DNA of 64,000 nucleotides, taken from contig CALJKW010000049.1 of NCBI GenBank assembly GCA_937980205.1, positions 62,001-126,000 of the forward strand. The letters are read 5' to 3'. A program made the translations under genes and the position numbers. This document shows positions 49,409 to 57,575 of the stretch, one piece after another; the stretch's first letter is position 1; each line of letters begins with the position of its first letter. Below the pieces are notes generated by a model. That model was not told where the DNA came from. It saw nothing but the letters and a program-made list of their open reading frames with translations, and did no database searches. This DNA comes from an uncultured Myxococcales bacterium. Its GTDB lineage: Bacteria; Myxococcota; Myxococcia; Myxococcales; Myxococcaceae.

Positions 49409-50397
49409 TGGACCCGCTCTGGCAGCGCGTCGTCGCCCACCCGGACGACGAAGAGGCCCGCCGCGTGCTCGCCGATGCGCTGCTCGAGCGCGGCGACCCG
49501 CGCGGCGAGCTCATCGCGGTGCAGTGCCGGCTCGCCGCGGTGCCGCAAGACGAGTGGGGCCCCGAGGAGCACCGCCTCGCGGAGCGCGAGCAGGCGCTGC
49601 TCGACGCGCACGGCGCGGCGTGGGTTCAGGGCTGGCCGTTCGAGCTCCTGCCGGTGTTCGTGCGCGGCTTCCCCGAGCGGCAGCACGCGCACGCCTCGGT
49701 GTTCGTGCGGTACGCCGAGCGCGCGCTCCGAATCGCTCCGACGCTGCGCGAGGTCGTCTTCACCGACGAGGACCCGCGCGATTGGGCCGGCGGCTGGAAC
49801 GCGTTCTGCGTCTCGCCGCACGCGGCGCGCGTGCGGCGGCTGACGCTGCCCATCACCTTCCAGCCCGGAGACCTCAACGCGCTCGCGACGCTGGCGCCCT
49901 CGGCGCTCACGTTCAAAGGCGGAGTGCTCGGCGACATCGAGGTGCTCTCGCGGCTTCCGCTCGAGGAGCTGAGCTTCGAGTTCGACCTGGGCGTGCGCGG
50001 GCTCGCGTCGCTGTCGTCGCTGCCCCTGCGCTCGTTCGTGAACATCGGCAACGGCGTGCCGGTGGTGCCCGCCTGGCCCGAGCTTCAGCGCCTCACGCTC
50101 GACCGCGTGGAGACGCGGGTGGACCCGCGGCGCTGGCCGAAGCTCCAGCGCCTCGAGCTGTTCGACACCCGGCTCGGCCGGCGCGGCGTCCGCGAGCTGC
50201 TCGAGGCCGGGCACCCCGCGGTGAAGCGGCTGGGCCTCAGGTTCGAGCGCATCGACGCCGAGCACGTCGACTTCCTCGAGCAGTGGCCGGCCCTCGAGGT
50301 GCTCGACGTGAGCGGCTGCACGCTGGATGCGCGGACGCGGCGCGCGCTGGAAGAGAGCACCGTGGTGCGCCGCCTTCGACGAATGCTCGGAGCGTGA
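49408..50397 (+). CDS. TIGR02996-domain/leucine-rich-repeat-like protein
   Basis: A 329-residue protein. The N-terminus reads PLWQRVVAHPDDEEARRVLADALLERGDPRGELIAVQ, the TIGR02996 domain typical of myxobacteria and planctomycetes. The rest is irregular leucine-rich repeat sequence (LRRLTLPITF, LSRLPLEELSFEFDLGV, LQRLTLDRVE, LEVLDVSGCTLD). ATG 49408 overlaps the stop of the previous gene by one base. TIGR02996 proteins often accompany MoxR-vWA-propeller genes. It is probably the last component of the cluster. Confidence 0.85.
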   Translation: MDPLWQRVVAHPDDEEARRVLADALLERGDPRGELIAVQCRLAAVPQDEWGPEEHRLAEREQALLDAHGAAWVQGWPFELLPVFVRGFPERQHAHASVFVRYAERALRIAPTLREVVFTDEDPRDWAGGWNAFCVSPHAARVRRLTLPITFQPGDLNALATLAPSALTFKGGVLGDIEVLSRLPLEELSFEFDLGVRGLASLSSLPLRSFVNIGNGVPVVPAWPELQRLTLDRVETRVDPRRWPKLQRLELFDTRLGRRGVRELLEAGHPAVKRLGLRFERIDAEHVDFLEQWPALEVLDVSGCTLDARTRRALEESTVVRRLRRMLGA

Positions 50398-50421
50398 GAG
50401 AGTGGTGCCTTGATGAAGTCA

Positions 50422-50522
50422 CCGTTCACCCTGAGCGGAGCGCGAAGCGCGGAGTCGAAGGGCGCCCAGGGTTGCCCGCATCGGCCCACTTCGACTCCGG
50501 CGTCTGCGCTCAGGGTGAACGG
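50422..50522. repeat. 101-bp palindromic repeat element
   Basis: CCGTTCACCCTGAGCG (50422-50437) and CGCTCAGGGTGAACGG (50507-50522) are perfect 16-bp inverted arms; inner GGAGTCGAAG (50451-50460) and CTTCGACTCC (50489-50498) also pair. It is a full-length copy of the element seen at 44200 and 46494. The next gene's GTG start (50515) lies in the right arm. Confidence 0.9.
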
Positions 50523-52446
50523 TAGAGCGTTCGTACCTCTTCTCTGCGTCATTCTTCTCCGCTGCACCTGCGACCTGCCGTCGAGCCTCGACGCGGGCGG
50601 CTTCGCGTGCGCGACCGACTCCGACTGCGCCGAGGGCTGGTTTTGTGGCGCGGGCCGCTGCCTGCCCGACGGCAGCCCGATTCCCGACGGAGGCACCGGC
50701 GGTGGCTCGGCGGGCGGCGGCGCCGGTGGCGGCGGCACGGGTGGAGGCCAGCAGGCCGAAGCGGCGCTGCACCTGCGCTTCACCACGCCGCCGCGGACGG
50801 TGATGGCGGGCACCTGCTCTCCGGAGGTCGGCTTCGCGCTGTTCGACGACGCAGGCACGCCGGTGAGCGCGCCGGCGGACATCTCCGTGACGGTGACCTC
50901 GACGCTCGAGAAGTACGGAGACCCGAGCTGCATGACGCCGGTCTCCCTGGTGCGCCTGCGCTCCGATGCGGGCGTCTGGTTCTCTACCGGAGCGCCCGGC
51001 TCCTACGACCTCACCATCTCGTCGACGAACGCCGGCACGGTGACGCAGGTGCAGCAGGTGGTCCCGCCCGGGATGCCGCGGCTGGCGTTCACGACGGCGG
51101 CCCCGCCGGTTCAGCTCGCGGGGGGCTGCATCGGGCCCATCACCGTCGAGTCGCGCGACGGGGCGGATCAGCCGCTGGCGGCGCCGTCGGGAGGCCGGCG
51201 CGTCGACCTGTCGGTGATGCCGGGCGGCATGCGCTTCTCGACCCAGAGCAACTGCGGCGGCCAGCCGCCGACGTTCGTGACCATCGCGGCCGGAGCGACG
51301 ACCGCGAGCTTCTACGTGAGCTCCGACAGCGGCCGCGACTACACCCTCACCGCGTCGTCGAGCGGCTTCATGCCCGCGACGCAGCAGGTGGTGCTGCGGC
51401 CCCTGGTGCGCTCGGGCAGCTGCACGCTGTCGATGAACGAGACGTCGAAGACGTGCGCCGTCACTCCTCCGCAGCTCGACTTCGGGCGAACGTTCCTCGT
51501 GTACCAGGCGTCGTCTCCGGAGAGCGACCCGTCGCGCTCGACGGTGGCGTGCGTGCTCGCCGACGCAGGAGCCGTCACCTGCCAGCGCGAGGAAGGCGTC
51601 GGCTTCGCGAACGTGACCTGGCAGACGGCGGAGCTGTCGGACTCGCGGGTCGACCGCTACGACGTGCGCTGTCCCACCGACGGAGGCCAGGCGACCCTCA
51701 TCCCCCTCGCGCAGATGGTGCAGCCCGCGCAGGTCTTCACGCTGCTGGCGTCGAGCACGAACGGCAGCGCGCTGTCGGCCAACGACTTCTTCGTGGCGAC
51801 GCCGTCCGCGTCTCAGCTCGTCGCCCAGTGGAGCAACGGCTGCGCGGTGCGGCGCGGGCAGGCGCAGGTCGTACACGTGCCCGGCTTTACGGTCGCGCGC
51901 GCGACCGGCACGTTGAGCGGCGGCCTGAGCGCAGGCGGGTCCGGCCTGCCGGCCCTCGGAGCAGACGCCTTCACCACCGCCCAGTGGCGTCACTCGAACG
52001 AACAAAACGGCGACAACCGCGTCTGTGACCGCATGCTGCGCTCGGTGCTGTCCGGCAACACCGCCGTCGCCGTCTCGCGCGGCAACGGCAACAACGCCTC
52101 GCAGTGCACCGGGCTCGACATCGACGCGTGGGCCGTCGAGCGCGTCGACACCGGCGCGCGCGCGAGCGTGCAGGAGCTCAGCGTCTGGCTCGACGCGGGC
52201 GTGCTGTCGGCGACGCGGACCATCAGCGCGGTCGACCTCACCCGCGCGCTCGTCTTCGCCTCCGGCCAGAGCGGCGGAGCAGGGCAGGGCGGCGGCGAGG
52301 GCGCCTCGGCCGTCGACGGCGGCGCCGTGCTCGGCGAGGCGTCGGCTACGCTGCAGCTCGTGTCTGCGACGCAGCTGCAGGTCAGCCGGGCCGCCTCGCG
52401 CAGCTCGGCGTCATTCACGGTGCACGTCGTGGAGCTGAACCCGTAA
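50515..52446 (+). CDS. Large secreted protein with Cys-rich N-terminus and Ig-like domains
   Basis: A 643-residue protein if GTG 50515 is used; the codon and the CAGGG preceding it belong to the palindromic repeat. The N-terminus (FVPLLCVILLRCTC) is a signal-like hydrophobic stretch, but the lipobox is imperfect. A Cys module (CATDSDCAEGWFCGAGRC) and Gly-rich linker precede three or more Ig-like beta-sandwich domains (VTVTSTLEKYG, FTTAAPPVQLAGGCIGPITV, TLSMNETSKTCAV). The last domain ends in a Ser-rich AGQGGGEGASAVDGG region. Surface role inferred; substrate unknown. Confidence 0.8.
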   Translation: MNGRAFVPLLCVILLRCTCDLPSSLDAGGFACATDSDCAEGWFCGAGRCLPDGSPIPDGGTGGGSAGGGAGGGGTGGGQQAEAALHLRFTTPPRTVMAGTCSPEVGFALFDDAGTPVSAPADISVTVTSTLEKYGDPSCMTPVSLVRLRSDAGVWFSTGAPGSYDLTISSTNAGTVTQVQQVVPPGMPRLAFTTAAPPVQLAGGCIGPITVESRDGADQPLAAPSGGRRVDLSVMPGGMRFSTQSNCGGQPPTFVTIAAGATTASFYVSSDSGRDYTLTASSSGFMPATQQVVLRPLVRSGSCTLSMNETSKTCAVTPPQLDFGRTFLVYQASSPESDPSRSTVACVLADAGAVTCQREEGVGFANVTWQTAELSDSRVDRYDVRCPTDGGQATLIPLAQMVQPAQVFTLLASSTNGSALSANDFFVATPSASQLVAQWSNGCAVRRGQAQVVHVPGFTVARATGTLSGGLSAGGSGLPALGADAFTTAQWRHSNEQNGDNRVCDRMLRSVLSGNTAVAVSRGNGNNASQCTGLDIDAWAVERVDTGARASVQELSVWLDAGVLSATRTISAVDLTRALVFASGQSGGAGQGGGEGASAVDGGAVLGEASATLQLVSATQLQVSRAASRSSASFTVHVVELNP

Positions 52447-52469
52447 CGGGCATACTCTCGGTAGAAGCC

Positions 52470-52958
52470 ATGGCGCGCGAGCGACAGTTCAGCTGGGCGG
52501 ATCCGCAGACGCTCTTGCGCGGCGCGGACGGGAAGACCGGCCTCGCCTTCCTCACCGCGATTCTGAGAGGCGAGCTGCCTGCGGCCCCGATGGGCGTCAC
52601 GCTCGGCTTCAAGCTCGTGCACGCCGAAGAAGGCCTCGTGCGCTTCGAGGGCTGGCCCGACGAGTACCAGTACAACCCGATGGGCTCGGTGCACGGCGGG
52701 TGGTCCGCCACGCTGCTCGACTCGGCGATGGGCAGCGCGGTGATGAGCACGCTCGACGCGCAGAGCGCCTACACGACGATGGACTTCACCGTGCACCTCG
52801 TGCGCGGCCTCTCGCGCGACACCGGCCCGGTGACCGCCGAGGGCCGCGTGGTGCACCGCGGGACCAGGGCCGCAACTGCAGAAGGCAGGCTGACCGACGC
52901 GAGCGGCAAGCTCTACGCGCACGCGACGACGACCTGCCTCGTGATGCCGCGAAAATGA
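52470..52958 (+). CDS. PaaI-type hot-dog thioesterase
   Basis: A 162-residue hot-dog-fold thioesterase: MGVTLGFKLVHAEEGLVRFEG, NPMGSVHGGWSATLLDSAMGSAV (catalytic HGG loop) and AYTTMDFTVHLVRGL, as in PaaI/YbgC-type acyl-CoA thioesterases. ATG 52470. Its stop codon overlaps the start of the outer-membrane gene (ATGA), so the two are coupled. It probably hydrolyses an aryl- or acyl-CoA. Confidence 0.9.
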   Translation: MARERQFSWADPQTLLRGADGKTGLAFLTAILRGELPAAPMGVTLGFKLVHAEEGLVRFEGWPDEYQYNPMGSVHGGWSATLLDSAMGSAVMSTLDAQSAYTTMDFTVHLVRGLSRDTGPVTAEGRVVHRGTRAATAEGRLTDASGKLYAHATTTCLVMPRK

Positions 52959-54604
52959 CCCAGCGCCTGCTGCTGCTGGCCATCTTGCTGCCGGCAGTCG
53001 CTCTCGCACATGAGGAGGACGGAGGGCGCTTCACCGCTCCACCGCTCGAGCCCGTCGACGCCGACTGGCTGCACTTCCACGGCCAGAAGGTGCTGCCGGA
53101 AGAGGTGTACCGGCTGATGCTGAAGCTTCCGCCCGACGCCGGCCCGTCGCCGGAGACCGCGGAAGAGGTCCGGCTGCAGGTGATGCGCTTCCTGCGCGCC
53201 GCCGGCTACGAGATCGCGCACGTCGACACCGAGCTCACCGACGGCGGAGTCACCGTCCACATCGACGAAGGCGCGCTCGAGAAGGTGGTCTTCAAGGGCC
53301 GGCAGACGGTGCAGACGGTGCGCTTCAAGCTGGCGCTCGACATCCCGAACGACGTGTTCAACCGGCCCGACCTCGAGCGGCAGGTGAAGCAGCTGTCCGA
53401 GCAGTTGGGCCTCAAAGGCCTGCGGCTGGTGCTGGTGCCGGCGACGGTGATGAAGCACATGGGCCCGCAGCTCGAGGACGTGCCCGAGGTGAAGGGGTTC
53501 GCGATCTTTCACGAGCTGCGCGCGTACGAGCTGCACATCGTGCTGCCGGACCGCGACTGGGAGAGCGGCCTCGGCGCCGACCTGCGCCTCGGCTACATCG
53601 ACGGCCTCGAGATTCAGGGCAACTACCAGGGCCGCAGCGGCATCTTCATCGACGACCGGTGGAGGCTGGTGGCGGGAGTCGCCGCCGGCCTGCGACGCCA
53701 CTTCATCACCGACGCCTTCTATCCCCACTTCTCGCGCGTCGCGTTCGACGGGCAGTACTACTTCCCCGCGCTGCCGGGGAACCTGCGCCCGGCGATTCAG
53801 GCGAAGGCGAGCCTGATGTCGCGCCTGCGCGGGGACTTGAACCTCGTCGACTACTACGCGAGCGAGCTGTCGGCGGCGGGCCTGCTCGAGTGGGAGCCTT
53901 CGCCGGGCATCCGCCTCTACATCGGCGGCGGCATCTTCGACCGGCGCATCTTCTGGCTGCTGCCCGCGACGGACCAGGTGAACTACCCGCTGGCTCCTGA
54001 TGTTCGGCCGAGCGCGGGCACCCGCCCGTTCGCGGCGCTGCGCCTCGACTTCACGTTCGATCCCGACAACCCGCGGTGGGACCGGCGCCACATCCTCTGG
54101 CTCGACTTCCACCAGCAGTTCCCCGGCATCGGCGCGGGGCCCTTCGCGTGGACGCGCATGTTCTACCGGTGGGTGCAGCCGTTCGGCTGGCACGATCTCG
54201 TCCTGCGCGCGAACGCGTACATCGTCTGGTACGAGTCGGTGTTCCACGACGAGATCTCGCTCGGCGAGTTCCTGCACGGCGCGTTCGGCGCCACGTTCGT
54301 GCGCCGCGCCGCGAGCGTGAACCCCGAGTTCCGGTTCTCCATCACGCGCGACGTGTTCAAGGTGAGCATCCAGAGCGAGGTGGCCGTGTACACGGACGTC
54401 GACCGCCTCGCCGACCGCGGCCCGCTGAAGCTCGCCTGGTCGTTCGGGCCCGGACTGCACCTCTTGCTCGAGGGCATGTTCCAGCTCGACGTCTACGTGA
54501 CGTTCGGGATGAGGCCGAAGTGGGTGCCCAATGGCAGCGGCGGAGAGTCGCTCACCTTCGATGGAGCGTTCGCGACGTCAGTGAACCTGCTCAAGGCGTT
54601 CTGA
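52955..54604 (+). CDS. POTRA and outer-membrane beta-barrel protein (Omp85-like)
   Basis: A 549-residue exported protein; ATG 52955 gives a signal peptide (LLLLAILLPAVALA). Residues about 60-130 resemble a POTRA domain (EEVRLQVMRFLRAAGYEIAHVDTELTDGGVTVHI). A second, shorter strand-helix segment follows (DLERQVKQLSEQLGLKGLRLVLVP). From about 190 the sequence shows the aromatic, alternating pattern of a 12-16-strand outer-membrane barrel (WRLVAGVAAGLRRHF, FAALRLDFTFD, GPFAWTRMFYRWVQP, FRFSITRDVF). The C-terminus ends in Leu-Lys-Ala-Phe, as in barrels. It is related to BamA/TamA-type proteins; partner unknown. Confidence 0.85.
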   Translation: MTQRLLLLAILLPAVALAHEEDGGRFTAPPLEPVDADWLHFHGQKVLPEEVYRLMLKLPPDAGPSPETAEEVRLQVMRFLRAAGYEIAHVDTELTDGGVTVHIDEGALEKVVFKGRQTVQTVRFKLALDIPNDVFNRPDLERQVKQLSEQLGLKGLRLVLVPATVMKHMGPQLEDVPEVKGFAIFHELRAYELHIVLPDRDWESGLGADLRLGYIDGLEIQGNYQGRSGIFIDDRWRLVAGVAAGLRRHFITDAFYPHFSRVAFDGQYYFPALPGNLRPAIQAKASLMSRLRGDLNLVDYYASELSAAGLLEWEPSPGIRLYIGGGIFDRRIFWLLPATDQVNYPLAPDVRPSAGTRPFAALRLDFTFDPDNPRWDRRHILWLDFHQQFPGIGAGPFAWTRMFYRWVQPFGWHDLVLRANAYIVWYESVFHDEISLGEFLHGAFGATFVRRAASVNPEFRFSITRDVFKVSIQSEVAVYTDVDRLADRGPLKLAWSFGPGLHLLLEGMFQLDVYVTFGMRPKWVPNGSGGESLTFDGAFATSVNLLKAF

Positions 54605-54606
54605 GC

Positions 54607-56097
54607 TCAGAACCGGTCTTCGCTCTCGGAAGCCACCGGCGGCAGCGGCGGCACCACGTGCGCCGCGGGCGTCGGAGGCGTCACCGGCAGAATCGCCGAG
54701 AACCTCGACCCCTTGCCCATCTCGCTGGTCACGCGCACGACGCCGCCGTGGCCTTCGACGAACGACTTCACGATCGACAGGCCGAGGCCCGCACCGCCGA
54801 ACTCGCGCGTCGACGAAGAGTCGACCTGGTAGAAGCTCTGGAAGATCTTGTCGAACTGATCCGCCGGAATCCCCACGCCCGAGTCCTCGACGATGATCCG
54901 GTACCCTTCCGCGTTCAGCTCCGGCTGCGGAGCCACCTCGGACAGGAACGCCGTCACCGTCCCGCCCTTGCCGGTGAACTTCACCGCGTTCGCGAGCAGG
55001 TTCACCACCACCTGGCGCAGCCGGTCTTTGTCGGCCAGCGCCTTCACCTTGAACCCGTCGGGGATCTTCGCCTGCACCGCGACGCCCTTCTTCGCGGCCT
55101 GCGGCTTCACCGAAGAGATGCTCGACTGCATCACCTCGACGATGTCGACCGGCTCGAACGCCAGCCGCACCTTGCCCGCTTCGATCTGCGAGATGTCGAG
55201 GATGGAGCTGATCAGCTTCAGCAGCGTCTCGCCCTTCTCCATGATGGTGCGGACGTAGTCGACCTGCTCCTGGTTCATCGGGCCGGCGAGGCCCTCGGCG
55301 AGCATCTCCGAGTACCCGATGATGCTCGTCAGCGGCGTGCGCAGCTCGTGCGACACCGTCGCGAGGAACGCGCTCTTGAGCCGATCGAGCTCTTTGAGCT
55401 TCGTGTTCATCGCCTCGAGCGCCTGGTTCCTCGCCTCGAGCTCCTTGTTCGACTCGAGCGTCGCCTCGACGTGCATCTGCGAGGTCAGGAACATCTTCTG
55501 GCCGCTCGCGACCATCGTGTCGAACAGCGTCGCGAAGTGGATGATCACCTTCGCCACCGCGCTCTCCGGCGCGCGGCGGATCTTCTCGAGCAGCCCTTCT
55601 GCGTTCGCGACGTCGAGCCCGGTCGAGATGTCGAGCAGCGACTGCGGGAACTGCTTCATGTCGTCGGGCACGAACGGCCCGAAGACGATGCGGCCCATCG
55701 GATCGCCTTCCCACGTCACCGGCATGATCAGGTACCGCAGGCCGGTGAAGCACGGCACCGTCACCATGCCGCGGGCCTGCGGGCCCGAGTCCTCGGCCAG
55801 CACGGGCAGCCGCGCGCCGTGTGTCGTCGCGATCGGCCCGTCTTTCACGCGCGCCACGGTCGCGGTGCAGCGCGTGCGGCCCTCGGGGAACGAGAAGACG
55901 TAGCCGCAGAAGTCTCCGTTGCCGATCTTCACGTCGGCGAGCTTGGCGCCCTTCTCGTCGAACACCTTGATGCCGACGCGGTAGAGCTCGACGAAGTTCT
56001 TCACCACCTCGGTGAAGCCGGGGACGTCGAGCATCTCCGACAGCGACAGCCGCCGCTGCAACACCGAGATGCCCCTCGCCTGCGGTTTTTCGCTCAC
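54607..56097 (-). CDS. PocR-domain histidine kinase
   Basis: A 496-residue kinase. The N-terminal ~175 residues are a PocR sensor domain: CGYVFSFPEGRTRCTATVAR with Cys64, Cys77 and Cys116 (VTVPCFTGLRYLIMPV); PocR domains bind small hydrocarbons or related ligands. A helical stretch and coiled coil (about 205-240) lead to HisKA (TVSHELRTPLTSI, His250) and the ATPase domain (NLLANAVKFTG, EDSGVGIP, GLGLSIVKS). The GTG start (56097) overlaps the stop of the MglA-like gene (GTGA), so kinase and GTPase are coupled. Confidence 0.94.
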   Translation of the reverse strand: MSEKPQARGISVLQRRLSLSEMLDVPGFTEVVKNFVELYRVGIKVFDEKGAKLADVKIGNGDFCGYVFSFPEGRTRCTATVARVKDGPIATTHGARLPVLAEDSGPQARGMVTVPCFTGLRYLIMPVTWEGDPMGRIVFGPFVPDDMKQFPQSLLDISTGLDVANAEGLLEKIRRAPESAVAKVIIHFATLFDTMVASGQKMFLTSQMHVEATLESNKELEARNQALEAMNTKLKELDRLKSAFLATVSHELRTPLTSIIGYSEMLAEGLAGPMNQEQVDYVRTIMEKGETLLKLISSILDISQIEAGKVRLAFEPVDIVEVMQSSISSVKPQAAKKGVAVQAKIPDGFKVKALADKDRLRQVVVNLLANAVKFTGKGGTVTAFLSEVAPQPELNAEGYRIIVEDSGVGIPADQFDKIFQSFYQVDSSSTREFGGAGLGLSIVKSFVEGHGGVVRVTSEMGKGSRFSAILPVTPPTPAAHVVPPLPPVASESEDRF

Positions 56098-56798
56098 TTC
56101 GCGCCCGCCTTCTTCGGCGGGTAGTCCTTCTCCAGCTCGGTGCCCGAGGTGTCGATGTTGGAGAAAATCTGGGTGAGGAACTCTCTCTCGGTGAGCCCGA
56201 TGTTCTTCGTCAGGTTCGCGCGCGCCTCGAGCGAGCGGTAGGCGACCTGCATGACCGCGTGCAGCGTCTCGAGCACTCCGATGCCGCGGACCGCGATGGC
56301 CCCGATGACGGGCTCTTTGCCCTTCTTGCGCGTCTCTTCGATCTCCGCGTCGGTCTTCGTGTCCGGCAGGTCGCGCTTGTTGAACTGGATCACCAGCGGC
56401 ACCTGCGCGGGGTCGAGCCCGTTCTCGCGCATGTTCTCGTAGAGGTTCTTCCAGTACGCGTTGTTCTCGGGGCCGGCGCTGCGGCGGCTGTCGGCGATGA
56501 ACGCCACCGCGTCGGCGCCCTGCAGCACGATGCGCCGCGTCGCGTTGTGAATCACCTGGCCGGGCACCGTGAACAGCTTCACCTTCACCTTGAAGCCGTT
56601 CGACGTCGAAAAGAACACCGGAAGCAGGTCGAAGAAGAGCGTGCGGTCGTCGTGGGTCTCGACCGTCAGCAGCCGGCCGCGCACGTCAGGGCTCGTGCGC
56701 TGGTGAACCATCTGCAGGTTCGTCGTTTTCCCAGAGAGGCCCGGCCCGTAATAGACGATCTTGACGGTCAGCTCTCGCTGAGCGTGGTTCAGTTGCAC
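56094..56798 (-). CDS. MglA-like small GTPase
   Basis: A 234-residue GTPase of the MglA family: VKIVYYGPGLSGKTTNLQMVH (P-loop), TLFFDLLPVF, LFTVPGQVIHNATRR (G3) and IQFNKRDLPDT (G4). MglA in myxobacteria sets cell polarity and motility; this is a paralogue, about 40 residues longer than MglA, with a Lys-rich tail (EKDYPPKKAGAK). No MglB (roadblock) gene is next to it. It is coupled to the PocR kinase and divergent from a GNAT gene. Confidence 0.92.
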   Translation of the reverse strand: MQLNHAQRELTVKIVYYGPGLSGKTTNLQMVHQRTSPDVRGRLLTVETHDDRTLFFDLLPVFFSTSNGFKVKVKLFTVPGQVIHNATRRIVLQGADAVAFIADSRRSAGPENNAYWKNLYENMRENGLDPAQVPLVIQFNKRDLPDTKTDAEIEETRKKGKEPVIGAIAVRGIGVLETLHAVMQVAYRSLEARANLTKNIGLTEREFLTQIFSNIDTSGTELEKDYPPKKAGAK

Positions 56799-56879
56799 GG
56801 TGAACGAATTTGCCGCACAAACACACGTACGTCACCAAGTGCATCGGCCCGGTTGCGAGTTGTGCGCGCAGGTAGGTGT

Positions 56880-56910
56880 GGGAACAGGAGAAGGCGTGCG
56901 AACTGTTCCC
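56880..56910. promoter_or_regulatory. Inverted repeat GGGAACAG-N15-CTGTTCCC
   Basis: A perfect 8-bp dyad with 15-base spacing in the 163-bp divergent region between the MglA-like and GNAT genes. Arms are separated by about two helical turns centre to centre, fitting a dimeric regulator. Confidence 0.45.
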
Positions 56911-56961
56911 AAGGGTGATTAGGATCAACCGCGTGGGCCGCAACGGTGAGGAGGTGTTGGT

Positions 56962-57495
56962 TTGACGACGAACAAGCAGGTGGAGCAGACGGGTGCGACG
57001 GCGACGGTGCCCCCGGCTTTGGATCTCAACAAAGACTTCACCGGGCTCGTGAAGTTCTCCGCGCCGAGCGACGAGGAGATGCAGTTCCTCGCGACGCTGC
57101 GCTCTTCGAGCCACCCCTGGAAAGACCGCGGTGAGACGCCCGCCGAGTCCATGGAGGCGCTGACCAAGCTCCGCCCGTTCATCTCGCTGGGCAAGGTCGA
57201 CGCGGTTCCGGTCGGCTACGTCACCGTCGAGCGCGACGGCCCGGTGCCCGGCGCCGCGTACATGCGCAACATCGTGGTCAAGCACGAGCTGCGCAAGAAG
57301 GGCGTCGGCAAGCAGCTGCTCGAGCAGTCGCTCAAGGTCGCTCGCGACATGAACCGCAAGACGCTGGCGCTGCGCGTCGACCCGGCGAACTCCGCCGCGG
57401 TCAGCTTCTACCGCGCGAACGGCTTCACGACCGTCGCGACCGTCGTCAGCAAGAAGAGCGGCAAGCTCCGCCTGCTGATGTCGCGCGAGCTCTAA
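56962..57495 (+). CDS. GNAT acetyltransferase
   Basis: A 177-residue GCN5-type acetyltransferase. TTG 56962 follows a strong GGTGAGGAGG site. The core reads YMRNIVVKHELRKKGVGKQLLEQSLKVAR (acetyl-CoA pyrophosphate loop, RKKGVGKQL) and NSAAVSFYRANGFTTVATV. The N-terminal 40 residues are polar. A strong terminator follows. Substrate unknown (protein or small amine). Confidence 0.92.
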   Translation: MTTNKQVEQTGATATVPPALDLNKDFTGLVKFSAPSDEEMQFLATLRSSSHPWKDRGETPAESMEALTKLRPFISLGKVDAVPVGYVTVERDGPVPGAAYMRNIVVKHELRKKGVGKQLLEQSLKVARDMNRKTLALRVDPANSAAVSFYRANGFTTVATVVSKKSGKLRLLMSREL

Positions 57496-57528
57496 GAGCG
57501 CTTCGGTTCGGCCTTCGCAGTCCCAACG

Positions 57529-57568
57529 GACCGCTTCGCTCACACGGCGAAGCGGTCTGTTTCGTTTT
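57529..57568 (+). terminator. Rho-independent terminator after the GNAT gene
   Basis: GACCGCTTCGC and GCGAAGCGGTC form a perfect 11-bp stem (57529-57539 and 57547-57557) around a 7-base loop, followed by a T-rich TGTTTCGTTTT. It also lies at the end of the convergent ECF gene. Confidence 0.92.
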
Positions 57569-57575
57569 GGGCTGT

